Origin: Actinomadura montaniterrae
Lineage (GTDB): Bacteria > Actinomycetota > Actinomycetes > Streptosporangiales > Streptosporangiaceae
Length of the DNA stretch: 63,034 nucleotides
Direction: 5' to 3'
NCBI RefSeq assembly: GCF_008923365.1
Contig: NZ_WBMR01000033.1
Span: 1 to 63,034 of the forward strand
Below are positions 50,158 through 58,832 of the stretch, one piece after another (position 1 is the first letter of the stretch; each line of letters begins with the position of its first letter). Both the position numbers and the translations under genes were made by a program. Below the pieces are notes generated by a model. It did no database searches, was not told the DNA's origin, and saw only the letters and a list, made by a program, of their open reading frames with translations.

Positions 50158-51020
50158 GTCTCTCTGAGAAAATCACCAAGAAGCTCGACGGTGCGCTCCG
50201 GGGTCGCACTGTCGACGCACAGGCGTTCCATCGCCTGCAAATAGGTGTCGACGTCGTCGCGCTTGTCCAGGTACATGGCGCCGGTGAGGTTCTCGACGTA
50301 AACCACGTCCGGCAGGTCCTGCTCGGGAAAGCGCAGGATCGTGAACGCCCCTCCTTCGGCGGCGTGGCCGCCGAACCTGAACGGCATGATCTGGATGGTG
50401 ACGTTGGGCAGCTTCGACATCTCGATGAGGTGCTCGAACTGGCCCCGCATCACCTCCGGCCCCCCGATGGGGCGCCGCAGCGCCCCCTCGTCGATGACCG
50501 CCCACAGACGCGGGGCGTCCGGGCCGGTGAGCCGTTCCTGCCGTTGCAGGCGCAGTTCCACGCGCTGGTCGATCTCGTGTTCGGCGGCTCCGGCGTTGCC
50601 CAGGCGTATGACCGCACGCGCATACCCCTCCGACTGCAGCAGTCCCGGGACGAACTGCAGCTCATACGTGCGGATCAACGCCGCCGACTCCTCCAGGCCC
50701 ACATAGGTCTGGAACCAGCCGGGCAGGACGTCGTTGTACCGGTGCCACCACCCGGGGGTGTTGGCCTCCCGCGCCAGCTGTATCAGCGCCTCGCGCTCGG
50801 CCTTGTCGCCGACGCCGTACAGCGTGAGCAGGTCGTCCACGTCGCGTTCTTTGAAGCTGACGCGCCCGAGCTCCAGGCGGCTGATCTTCGACTCCGACGC
50901 GCGGATGACGTAGCCGGCGTCCTGACGGGTCACGCCCTTCTGCTCGCGCAGACGGCGCAGCTGGGACCCGAGCAGGATCCGACGAACCGTCGACCCGCTT
51001 CCCGGCGTCTCTGGAGTCAC
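50154..51020 (-). CDS. XRE-family regulator with DUF5753 (second)
   Basis: 288-aa protein with an HTH (LRRLREQKGVTRQDAGYVI, SKISRLELGRV) and DUF5753 (WWHRYNDVLPGWFQTYVGLE, YELQFVPGLLQSEGYARA). GTG 51020 is preferred: GGGAGG lies six bases upstream, while the longer TTG at 51026 overlaps that RBS. It shares domain order and many motifs with the XRE gene at 13297-14232. It is divergent from the RsbW-like gene; a perfect 12-bp palindrome (51139-51150) lies between them. Role: DNA-binding regulator paired with DUF397. Confidence 0.92.
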   Translation of the reverse strand: MTPETPGSGSTVRRILLGSQLRRLREQKGVTRQDAGYVIRASESKISRLELGRVSFKERDVDDLLTLYGVGDKAEREALIQLAREANTPGWWHRYNDVLPGWFQTYVGLEESAALIRTYELQFVPGLLQSEGYARAVIRLGNAGAAEHEIDQRVELRLQRQERLTGPDAPRLWAVIDEGALRRPIGGPEVMRGQFEHLIEMSKLPNVTIQIMPFRFGGHAAEGGAFTILRFPEQDLPDVVYVENLTGAMYLDKRDDVDTYLQAMERLCVDSATPERTVELLGDFLRET

Positions 51021-51138
51021 GCCCAACCTCCCGGCTATTCGGCGGACAGCGAACCTAGTGTGCCACTGGCCTCCGTGTCCTGCGGTTACCTCCGATCACT
51101 CGCGTGCAACCCGGTCGCCCCACACCCTCACAACCCGG

Positions 51139-51150
51139 ATGCACGTGCAT
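51139..51150. promoter_or_regulatory. palindrome between XRE and RsbW-like genes
   Basis: ATGCACGTGCAT is perfectly self-complementary and lies upstream of both divergent genes. It shares GCACGT with the 14-bp palindrome at 14249-14262 upstream of the paralogous XRE gene. Direct repeats of TGCATT follow at 51147 and 51158. Confidence 0.55.
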
Positions 51151-51244
51151 TGGGCCTTGCATTCGCACGCTACGATGCGCAGGATAACGCACGAGACTTC
51201 CGAGCCACGGCTGCACAACGAGATCACTCTGCGGGGTCCGGGGA

Positions 51245-51862
51245 ATGACGTCACGCCAGGCGCACGACGACACGCGGTGGGAACTCGGCCCCCTCGCGGG
51301 GCCGGCGGTCCCACGGGACCATGCCGTGCACTCGACGCCCATACCCGAGTCATGCGATCTCCCTCCGCGCCTGGACGCGGCCGTGACCGCGCTGACGGAG
51401 CTCGCCGGGGCGACGGTCTCCTTCACCGTCCGTCCCGATCCCGAGTCGGTCACCGAGGCCCGGCACTTCGCGCTCTCCCGGCTGTCCGACTGGGAGCTGC
51501 CGGAGCTGGCCGACGACGTGGGCCTGGTGGTCTCCGAACTCGTCACCAACGCGCTGCGGCACAGCGGCAGGGCGGCCTGCGGACGGCCGGGCGACGACGT
51601 GCACCGCGAGGGCGTGTACGACGACCCGGCCGACCCGCTGGGCTCGGCACCGTCCGCTATACGGCTGCGGCTCGTGCACCAGAAGCCCTGGCTGCTGTGC
51701 GGAATCATGGACGCGAGCCCCACCGCGCCCCGCCGCAAGGAGCCCGACTACATAGCCGAGACGGGCCGCGGCCTGCATCTGGTCGAATCCTTCAGCGTCC
51801 GGTGGGGGTGGCGGACCCTCTCCCACGGGAAGGTCGTATGGGCGCTGTTCCGGTCGCCCTGA
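51245..51862 (+). CDS. RsbW-like anti-sigma ATPase (HATPase_c_2)
   Basis: 205-aa protein with a roughly 45-residue N-terminal extension and a GHKL ATPase domain. N-box ELVTNALRHS, D-box DASPTAP and G-box ETGRGLHLVESF are present, so it can bind ATP and act as a serine kinase of an anti-anti-sigma partner. The loop between the N-box and D-box is longer than usual. It is in the same direction as, and about 80 bases before, a STAS antagonist, so the two likely form a partner-switching pair. Divergent from the XRE/DUF397 genes. Confidence 0.9.
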   Translation: MTSRQAHDDTRWELGPLAGPAVPRDHAVHSTPIPESCDLPPRLDAAVTALTELAGATVSFTVRPDPESVTEARHFALSRLSDWELPELADDVGLVVSELVTNALRHSGRAACGRPGDDVHREGVYDDPADPLGSAPSAIRLRLVHQKPWLLCGIMDASPTAPRRKEPDYIAETGRGLHLVESFSVRWGWRTLSHGKVVWALFRSP

Positions 51863-51945
51863 GGGATTGCGCCCTGAGGGATAACGCGCCGCCTCACTGG
51901 GTATAGGGGACTGTCCCCCCGACGAGCGGCAGAGAGGGAGCACCG

Positions 51946-52299
51946 GTGGACTTCGCCGTCGAGCACCGCGTCGAAAAAGGCCTCACCGTGGTGAAGATCA
52001 GTGGGGAGATCGACGTCTTCACCAGCCCCCGACTGCGCGAGGAACTGCTCGGCATCATCGACAGCGGCGGCCTGCACCTGGTGATCGACCTGGGCGAGGT
52101 CACCTTCCTCGACTCCACCGGCCTCGGCGTGCTGGTCGGCATCTACCACCGGCTCCGCGCGCGCGACGGCTCCATGTCGTTCATGGGGGTGAACGACCGG
52201 GTCCGGCGCGTCTTCCACGTCACCCAGCTCACCAAGATCTTCGTGCTGCACCGGTCGCTGGAGGACGCCATCGCGGCTCACGAGGCCGCCGCTCCCTGA
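51946..52299 (+). CDS. STAS anti-anti-sigma factor (RsbV/BldG-like)
   Basis: 117-aa STAS protein with the phosphorylatable DSTGLG motif (FLDSTGLGVLVGIYHRL) and the VVKISGEIDVFTSP first strand. GTG 51946 has GGGAG at five bases. It should be phosphorylated on the Ser of DSTG by the preceding RsbW-type ATPase and, when unphosphorylated, release the sigma factor. It resembles the Streptomyces BldG protein. No sigma gene is adjacent, so the target sigma lies elsewhere, possibly the group-2 sigma at 20.7 kb. Confidence 0.93.
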   Translation: MDFAVEHRVEKGLTVVKISGEIDVFTSPRLREELLGIIDSGGLHLVIDLGEVTFLDSTGLGVLVGIYHRLRARDGSMSFMGVNDRVRRVFHVTQLTKIFVLHRSLEDAIAAHEAAAP

Positions 52300-52357
52300 C
52301 CGCCGCCGCCCGGCCGCCGGGCTTCGTCACTCCCGGCCGCCGCGCTTGGTCGTCTCG

Positions 52358-52420
52358 CGGCCGCCGCGCGTCATCGGTCCCGGCCGCCGCGCGTCATCGG
52401 TCCCGGCCGCCCGCCCGGCT
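52358..52420. repeat. 23-bp tandem repeat downstream of STAS gene
   Basis: Two 23-bp units starting CGGCCGCCGCGCG (52358, 52381) and a partial third (52404). They stand in the 340-base gap between the STAS gene and the M16 peptidase. The gap also holds an isolated TTATCCACA (52498) and a TACGGT -10-like element, but no gene. Confidence 0.75.
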
Positions 52421-52497
52421 CCGGAGCCTCTCGACCGCCACTTCTCCGGCCGACTTGTCGGCCTTTCTGCTGATATCCAGGGCGGTCCGTCGCGGAG

Positions 52498-52506
52498 TTA
52501 TCCACA
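52498..52506 (+). promoter_or_regulatory. DnaA-box-like 9-mer TTATCCACA
   Basis: Exact TTATCCACA in the gap before the M16 peptidase. Second copy in the window (other: 36931-36939). No replication genes nearby, so an origin is not proposed. Confidence 0.35.
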
Positions 52507-52639
52507 GTTCGGCGCGAAGGCGCCGTGCCCGGTCGCAACCGGTACGGTGAGTCAGAGATCAAGCCCGCCGCCTGGGCACGGCCCACCGACGCGCGCGGTG
52601 CTGTCCGCCAGCCGATCATCGAACGGACGGGAGCGCTCC

Positions 52640-53899
52640 GTGGCAGAACAGCCGCTGCATGAGCACACGCTCGGCAATGGCCTGCGCGTGGTGGTCTGCG
52701 AAGACCATGTCGTACCGCTGGCCGCCGTGAACATCTGGTACGGCGTCGGCTCGCGGCACGAGCGGGCCGGACGGACCGGCCTCGCCCACCTCTTCGAGCA
52801 CCTGATGTTCCAGGGCTCCGCCAACGTCGCCGAAGGCGAGCACGCCGCGCTGCTGGAGAGCGCCGGCGCCGCGTTCAACGCCAGCACCTCCTTCGAACGC
52901 ACCAACTACTACGAGACGGTCCCCATCAGCCACCTGGAACTCGCCCTGTGGCTGGAGGCCGACCGGATGGGCACGCTGCCCGCCGCGCTCACCCAGGCCA
53001 ACCTCGACAACCAGCGCGACGTGGTGAAGAACGAGCGCCGCCAGCGCTACGACAACCAGCCCTACGGCACCGCGTTCGAGCGGCTGTGCGCCCTCACCTT
53101 CCCCGAAGGCCACCCCTACGCGCACACCCCGATCGGGTCCATGGAGGACCTGGACGCGACCACCCTCGAAGACTGCGCCGACTTCTTCGGGACCTGGTAC
53201 GCGCCGGGCAACGCGGTCCTGTCCGTCGTCGGGGACGTCGACGCGGAGAAGACCATCGCGGCGGTCGAGCGGTACTTCGGCGGCATCCCCGCGGGCCCGC
53301 AGAAGCCGCCGCCCCGGCCCGGCGAGCTCGGGCCCCTCTCCGGGGTGCGCGACGAGACACTCGACGAGGACGTCCCGTCCCCCGCGTACTTCGCGATGTT
53401 CACGCTGCCCGCCGACGGCGGCGACGACATCGAGGCGGCCGAGCTCGCGGTGGAGATCCTCGGCGGCGGCTCCGGGTCGCGGCTCTACGACCGGATGGTC
53501 CGCCGCGACCAGATCGCCACGGAGGTCTGGGCCGGCGTGACCCGGCTCGCCACCGGGCAGTCGCTGGCCATCGTGGACGCGATCGGGCCGGAACCGGACA
53601 AGATCGCCGCCGTGCTGGACGAGGAGCTCGCCCGGTTCGCCGCCGACGGCCCCGACGCCGACGAGACCGCCCGCGCCACCGCGCAGGCCGAGCGGGGCTT
53701 CCTGGAGCAGACCGAGACGGTCACCGGGCTCGCCAACGCGCTGTCCCAGAACGCCACCCAGTTCGACGACCCCGCCCGGGTCTTCACCGCCCCCGGGCGG
53801 GCCGCGGCCGTCACCGCGGACGCGATCAAGGAGATGGCGGGCCGCTGGCTCGCCCCGGGCGGCCGCACCGCCCTGACCTACGGAGGTACGCCGTCGTGA
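52640..53899 (+). CDS. M16 zinc peptidase, catalytic subunit
   Basis: 419-aa M16B-type peptidase. The inverted zinc motif HLFEH (H50, E53, H54) and the third ligand E132 (NERRQRYDN), about 78 residues later, are intact. It is related to processing peptidases and pitrilysins with the clamshell fold, but with only one half of the full-length enzyme. GTG 52640 has GGGAG at six bases. The stop overlaps the next gene by four bases, and the partner supplies the second half. No signal peptide, so cytosolic. Confidence 0.93.
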   Translation: MAEQPLHEHTLGNGLRVVVCEDHVVPLAAVNIWYGVGSRHERAGRTGLAHLFEHLMFQGSANVAEGEHAALLESAGAAFNASTSFERTNYYETVPISHLELALWLEADRMGTLPAALTQANLDNQRDVVKNERRQRYDNQPYGTAFERLCALTFPEGHPYAHTPIGSMEDLDATTLEDCADFFGTWYAPGNAVLSVVGDVDAEKTIAAVERYFGGIPAGPQKPPPRPGELGPLSGVRDETLDEDVPSPAYFAMFTLPADGGDDIEAAELAVEILGGGSGSRLYDRMVRRDQIATEVWAGVTRLATGQSLAIVDAIGPEPDKIAAVLDEELARFAADGPDADETARATAQAERGFLEQTETVTGLANALSQNATQFDDPARVFTAPGRAAAVTADAIKEMAGRWLAPGGRTALTYGGTPS

Positions 53900-55290
53900 C
53901 CGGTCCCAGCCCCGACCTGCCTCCCGGTACCGCGGGCCTCGCGCTCCAGCCCCGCCCGGTGCCCGGACCGGTCCCGCCGTGGGCGTTCCCGGCCGGCACC
54001 GCGGGGCGGGTCCCCGCCGGGCCCGCCACCCTGCGCGTCGACCTGCCCGGCCGGAGCCTCGCCGCGGTCAGGCTCGTGCTGCACTCCGGCGCCGGCCGCG
54101 AGCCCGACGGCCTGGACGGCGTCGCCACGCTCACCGCGCACGCGCTCCTGGAGGGCACCGAGCCCGGCGGCGGCACCGCGCTGACCGCCGCGTTCGAGCG
54201 GCTCGGCGCCAGCCTCTACGCCTCGGCCGACCTGACCGCGCTGCGGATCGCGCTGGACGTCCCCGTGACCCGGCTCGCCCCGGCCCTGCAGCTGTTCTCC
54301 TCCGTGGTGCGCCGCCCCGCGCTGGACGACGCGGACGTGCGCCGCCTCGTCCGCGAACGGCTGGAGGAGATCGCGCAGGAGGACGCCGACCCCGGCTCCC
54401 GCGCGATGCGGGAACTGCGCGCGGTGATGTTCCCCGCCGAGGCCCGCGCGTCCCGCCCGACCGGCGGCACCCGCGGCTCGGTCGGCGCGCTCCAGGGCTC
54501 CCACATCCGCGACTTCTACGGCTCGGTGGTGCCCGCCGAGGCCACCGCCGTCGTCGCGGGCGACCTGACGGGCACCGACGCCGACACGGCCCTCACCGCG
54601 GCTCTGGAGGGCTGGGCCGGCACCGGCGGGCCGCTCCCGACCGCCGATCGGATCATGCCCGAGTCCGCCGCCCGGATCGTCGTGGTGGACCGTCCCGGTT
54701 CCGTGCAGACCTACCTCGCCCTCGGGCACGGCGTGCCCGACCGCTCCCACCACGACTGGCCGTCCCTGGTGGTCGCCTCCCACGTGCTGGGCGGCGGCCT
54801 GACGTCCCGGCTCAACGCGGTGCTGCGGGAGGAGAAGGGCTACACCTACGGTGTGCGCGCGGGACTGCTGCGCATGCGGCACTGCGGCCTGTTCATCGCC
54901 CAGGGCGCCGTCCACACCGAGGTGACGGCCGACGCGGTCGCGGACGCGCTCACCGAGCTGCGCAGCATCATCTCCCGGGGGATCGACGCCGAGGAGCACG
55001 GGTCGTCCGTCCGCGCCCTGGCCGACCGGGCGCCCGCCGAGTACGAGACGGCCCGCGCCGTCGCCGCCGAACTCGCCGACGCGTCCGCCAGCGGGCTCGG
55101 GGCCGACTACCCCAGCAACTACCTCGCGGCCGTGCGCGCGTCCACCCCGGACGGTGTCGCCCGCACCTACAACAAGCACATCGACCCCGAGGCGCTCACC
55201 ATCATCGCCGTGGGCGACGCCGCACAGATCCGCGAACCACTGGAGAAGCTCGGCTACGCACCCGTCACCGTCACCTCAAAGGAGGAATGA
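53896..55290 (+). CDS. M16 peptidase, non-catalytic partner subunit
   Basis: 464-aa M16-fold protein lacking the HxxEH motif; the equivalent region reads TLTAHALLEGTE, so no zinc is bound. The KGYTYGVRAG segment, the R/Y-type motif used by the second half in M16B heterodimers, is present. GTG 53896 overlaps the stop of the preceding subunit (GTGA), strongly coupling the two. Together they would form a full heterodimeric clamshell peptidase. Confidence 0.92.
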   Translation: MTGPSPDLPPGTAGLALQPRPVPGPVPPWAFPAGTAGRVPAGPATLRVDLPGRSLAAVRLVLHSGAGREPDGLDGVATLTAHALLEGTEPGGGTALTAAFERLGASLYASADLTALRIALDVPVTRLAPALQLFSSVVRRPALDDADVRRLVRERLEEIAQEDADPGSRAMRELRAVMFPAEARASRPTGGTRGSVGALQGSHIRDFYGSVVPAEATAVVAGDLTGTDADTALTAALEGWAGTGGPLPTADRIMPESAARIVVVDRPGSVQTYLALGHGVPDRSHHDWPSLVVASHVLGGGLTSRLNAVLREEKGYTYGVRAGLLRMRHCGLFIAQGAVHTEVTADAVADALTELRSIISRGIDAEEHGSSVRALADRAPAEYETARAVAAELADASASGLGADYPSNYLAAVRASTPDGVARTYNKHIDPEALTIIAVGDAAQIREPLEKLGYAPVTVTSKEE

Positions 55291-55462
55291 CCCCTACCCG
55301 GCGACCCGGCCTCGCGCCGCCGCCCCAGGGCCGCGAACCGACAACACGAACCAGCACCACAGCCGACGGAGTGAGCTGACAGCCCGAACCGCCAACCCGA
55401 ACCGCCGGCCCAGACCGAGGCCACGAGCCGACGGCCCAGACCGAACGGGCCGCTCGGCCCGG

Positions 55463-55522
55463 GGGAAGGGATCGGCGGGCGGCGCGGCCCGCGGGAAGGG
55501 ATTGGCGGGCGGCGCGGCCCGG
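55463..55522. repeat. 30-bp direct tandem repeat
   Basis: Two units of about 30 bp starting GGGAAGGGAT(C/T)GGCGGGC, one base different in the middle. Inside the repeat-rich gap. Confidence 0.7.
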
Positions 55523-55523
55523 C

Positions 55524-55575
55524 GGCACGGACCAGCGGCACGGACCAGCGGCACGAACCAGCGGCACGAACCGGC
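55524..55575. repeat. 13-bp tandem repeat, four copies
   Basis: GGCACGGACCAGC twice, then GGCACGAACCAGC and GGCACGAACCGGC. Confidence 0.8.
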
Positions 55576-55968
55576 ACGGCTCACCGACGGCCTGACCTGG
55601 CGGCACGAGCCGGCAGGGCGAACCGGCGGGCGGGTCGGCGGCGGCACGACCGGCGGGGGGGCGAGCCGGCGAGGCGGCCCGGCCGAGGTGAACCCGCGGG
55701 GCGGGGGGGCGAGCCGGGCGAGGTGAACCGGCAGGACGGGGCGGCGGCGTGAACCGGCGGCAATGATCGGAGGTCCGGGCCAGCAGGCGGGGGCGGGCCG
55801 GCGTAGCGGGTCGGCGGTCTGAACCGGCGGCGCTGATCGGCGGGTGGGGCGGGTCGGTGGGGCGGACTCGGTGGGATGAGGCGGTGGGGTGGGCGAACCG
55901 ATGGCATGGTGGAGTTCGTCTGACATTCGCGGGGGAACGTCCCGCGCGTCGGGAGAAGGGAACGGCCG

Positions 55969-58023
55969 GTGTCCTACGGGCAGATGGCAGGCGGGCCGTC
56001 CGTCGACACGATCCTCGCGGAGCCGAACTGCAAGCCGGGCGGCGTCGTGGCGGGCAAGGTCCACGTGCGCGGCGGCGACCGTCCCCTGGAGGTGCGGCAC
56101 GTCACGCTGGCGCTGATGCCGCGCATGAGCGACGGCCGCGGCGAGACGGCAGGCCCGGAGGTCTACCGCGGCGCGCTGACCCGCCGCTTCACGCTGGAGC
56201 CCGCCCGGCAGCGCGACCTGTCGTTCTCCATCCCGCTGCCGTACGAGCTGCCGTTCACCACGGTCCTCGGACGGGAGCTGCCCGGCTTCACCATCGGGCT
56301 GTGCACCGAGGTGGACGTCGCCGGGCAACCTGATCCCGGCGACATCGACCCCATCTCGGTGGAGCCGCTGGAATCCCAGCAGTGGGTGCTCGCGGCCATC
56401 GCGAAGCTCGGCTTCCAGATCAGGCACGTGACGTTCGAGGAATCCGAACTGCGCGGCGTCGCCCGGCACCTGCCGTTCCACCAGGAGATCCACCTCGCGC
56501 CGCCGTCCGCCTTCCACGGCCGGCTCGACCAGATCGGGCTGACGTTCGTCGCCAGCCCGCGCGAGGTGGCCTTCGTCCTGCGCGCCGAGGACCGCGCCGC
56601 CTCGTCCGACGAGGCGTTCGGCGTGTTCAAGGTCGGGCATGCCGAAGCCGCCGAGACGGACTGGAACGCCAGGATCGGCAAGTGGCTCGACGAGGCCGCC
56701 GCGCTCCCTCGCGCGGCCCACGCGAGCCCGCCGCCCGGCGGGTCCGCTTACGGCGGCCAGGTGACCTTCCCGCCGCCACCGCCCTCGCCCGGACAGCCCG
56801 GGCCCGGCCCCGCGTCGCCGGGTGGCGGGTACGGCAGCGCGGGCAACGCTCAGTTCCCGCCGCCCGGTCCGGCTCCGGGCGCGCCTCCGGCACCCATGCA
56901 GCACCCGGGCCACGCGGCGGCCGGCTCGCCCTTCCCACCGCCTGGCACTCCGGGGGCGGGCTACCCGGCGTCCGGCGCCCCGGGGCCGTCCGCGCCGGGC
57001 TTCCCGCCGCCTCCGCCCGCAGAGTTCGGACCGTCCACGCCCGGCGCCGCAGCGGGCGCAGGTGGCCACGGTGCCGCACCCGCCTACCCGCCCGGCGGCC
57101 CGAACCCTCCGTCGCCCGGCCAGGAATTCCCGCCTCCGCCGCCGGGTCAGGGGTTCGCCTCCCCGCCCGGTCCCGGCATGGGAGGCCACGGCGCCGCGCC
57201 CGCGTACGCGCCCGGCACTCCCCCGCCACCGAACGGCCCAGGGCACCAGCCGCACGGCGCGCCCCCTGCGGCGAACGTGCCGCCCGGCCAGGGCGCCCCG
57301 TTCCCGCCGCCTCCTCCCGGAACCCCGGGAGCCGCGAGCCACGGTCAGCCGCCTGGATTCCCACCGCCCGCGGCCTCCCACGCCCCTGCCCCCGGCGATT
57401 TCCCACCGCCCGCCCCCGGAATGCCGCCGCACGGCGCACCGGGCTATGGGATGCCGCCGCAGGGCGGAGCGGGCTCCGGAATGGCGCCAGGTGGCGGGCC
57501 AGGCGCGGGGATGACGCCGCACGGCGCGTCGGGTTCTGGAATGCCGCCGGGTGGCCCACCCGGTGCGGCGATGCCGCCGGGTGGCGTGCCTGGTGGCGGG
57601 ATGGCGCCGGAACTGCCTGGGCAGCATGTGCCGGGTGGTCCTGGCTCGTATCCGCCGCCTGCGGCTCCCGTGATGGGGCCCGGGGGGCCGCCGCCTGCAC
57701 CGGCCGGGCCGCCGCCTGCACCGGGCGGGCCCGTGTACTACGGGGGCGCTGAGCCGCCGCCCGCGCCGCCGGGGCCCGCGCCGTATCCGCCGCCCGTCCA
57801 CGTACACCACGGTCACCATGGGCACCACCGTCACCACCATGGGTCCGGGATCGGCACCGCGGGCCTGGTCGGCGGTGCCGTCGTGGCGGGCGTCGCCGGA
57901 GGCATGGCCCTGGACGCCATGGGCGACGTGGCCGGTGACATTGCGGGTGATATCGCCGCGGACATCGCCGGCAACGTCGCCGCGGACGTCCTCGGCGGCC
58001 TGCTGGGCGGGCTCTTCGGCTGA
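55969..58023 (+). CDS. Spo0M-like sporulation-control protein with long Pro-rich tail
   Basis: 684-aa protein. Residues 1-250 are an arrestin-like Spo0M domain (TILAEPNCKPGGVVAGKVHVRGGDRPLEVRHVTLALMP ... QRDLSFSIPLPYELPF). Residues about 265-600 are extremely Pro/Gly/Ala-rich with FPPPP-type repeats. A His-rich cluster (HVHHGHHGHHRHHHG) and a C-terminal Gly/Ala/Asp-rich helix with repeated GDIA/GNVAAD units follow. Spo0M in bacilli controls sporulation stage 0, and actinobacterial homologues are common. GTG start with GAAGGGAACGG. Function here is inferred; the tail is much longer than in Bacillus Spo0M. Confidence 0.85.
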   Translation: MSYGQMAGGPSVDTILAEPNCKPGGVVAGKVHVRGGDRPLEVRHVTLALMPRMSDGRGETAGPEVYRGALTRRFTLEPARQRDLSFSIPLPYELPFTTVLGRELPGFTIGLCTEVDVAGQPDPGDIDPISVEPLESQQWVLAAIAKLGFQIRHVTFEESELRGVARHLPFHQEIHLAPPSAFHGRLDQIGLTFVASPREVAFVLRAEDRAASSDEAFGVFKVGHAEAAETDWNARIGKWLDEAAALPRAAHASPPPGGSAYGGQVTFPPPPPSPGQPGPGPASPGGGYGSAGNAQFPPPGPAPGAPPAPMQHPGHAAAGSPFPPPGTPGAGYPASGAPGPSAPGFPPPPPAEFGPSTPGAAAGAGGHGAAPAYPPGGPNPPSPGQEFPPPPPGQGFASPPGPGMGGHGAAPAYAPGTPPPPNGPGHQPHGAPPAANVPPGQGAPFPPPPPGTPGAASHGQPPGFPPPAASHAPAPGDFPPPAPGMPPHGAPGYGMPPQGGAGSGMAPGGGPGAGMTPHGASGSGMPPGGPPGAAMPPGGVPGGGMAPELPGQHVPGGPGSYPPPAAPVMGPGGPPPAPAGPPPAPGGPVYYGGAEPPPAPPGPAPYPPPVHVHHGHHGHHRHHHGSGIGTAGLVGGAVVAGVAGGMALDAMGDVAGDIAGDIAADIAGNVAADVLGGLLGGLFG

Positions 58024-58262
58024 CCAACCGGCCGGCATCCGCGCAGGTGGACCGGCACTTGCCGGTTTGACGGTGCCTCAATACGGCGACCTCAAGGGTG
58101 AGGCACTCGTCCGAGCACCACGAGGCACGAAAGCCGGCCGACGCGCATCGCACGCCGCGGACCGGTGAGTTCCGGCCGCCCGCATGGTCTGCACAGGACG
58201 ACGACGGACGTCAGAAGTCCGTGCTTGCAGCTCGTGTTCACGACGACCGGGTGGGAGGGCTG

Positions 58263-58832
58263 ATGCGTGAGCTGATGGTCGACATGTTCAGCACCGTCGA
58301 CGGGTTCGGTGGCGGCGGACCGAAACCGAAGGCGTACTGGGGTTACGAAGGGCCAGGGCTCTTCGAGTGGATCCACGGCCAGCTCGCCCAGGAGCACGTC
58401 ACGCTCATGGGCGCCGAGACGTACCGGCAGATGGCGGAGATCGTCGCGACCGGTGACGATCCGACGTTCCCGCGGATGACCGAGCTGCCCAAGGTCGTCT
58501 TCTCCAAGACGCTCAAGCCGCCGCTGACCTGGGCGAACACCATGCTCATCGACGAGCCTCTCGAGACGGCCGTGCCGCGGCTCAAGGCCATGGACGACGG
58601 GCTTCCGATGCGCACGATCGGCAGCCCGTCGCTGGTCCGCAGCCTCTTCCGGCACGGCCTGGTCGACCGTGTGCGGGTGATGCTCTTCCCGATGATCCAC
58701 GGCGCCGAGGGCGAGGGGCCCGTGTTCGCCGAGCTGCCCGCGCTCGCCATGGACCTCACCGGCACCACCGTGATCGACGACCGGCTGGTGCTCCTCGACT
58801 ACCGCGTCACCGGAGACGAATCACTTGAGTGA
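58263..58832 (+). CDS. dihydrofolate-reductase-like RibD_C domain protein
   Basis: 189-aa DHFR/RibD_C family protein (MRELMVDMFSTVDGFGGG, HVTLMGAETYRQMAE, IGSPSLVRSLFRHGLVDRVRVMLFPMIHG). This is a common actinobacterial family of unknown substrate, likely NADPH-binding. ATG 58263 has GGGAGG four bases ahead; the ORF extension upstream is rejected. Its 3' end overlaps the convergent DHA2 transporter gene by 34 bases. Confidence 0.9.
   Translation: MRELMVDMFSTVDGFGGGGPKPKAYWGYEGPGLFEWIHGQLAQEHVTLMGAETYRQMAEIVATGDDPTFPRMTELPKVVFSKTLKPPLTWANTMLIDEPLETAVPRLKAMDDGLPMRTIGSPSLVRSLFRHGLVDRVRVMLFPMIHGAEGEGPVFAELPALAMDLTGTTVIDDRLVLLDYRVTGDESLE

Larger units (their letters stand above)
55291..55968. other. 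repeat-rich G+C stretch without a clear gene
   Basis: About 680 bases between the M16 pair and the Spo0M-like gene. A 30-bp direct repeat (55463-55492 and 55493-55522) and a 13-bp tandem (four copies) occur. ORFs here are low-complexity Arg/Gly/Ala and lack RBS support. Promoter elements for the next gene are presumably near 55900 to 55960. Confidence 0.55.

Noticed and set aside
55154..55726. 190-codon plus-strand gene after the M16 pair
   Set aside because: It begins inside the M16 partner gene and is Arg/Gly/Ala low complexity encoded by tandem repeats.
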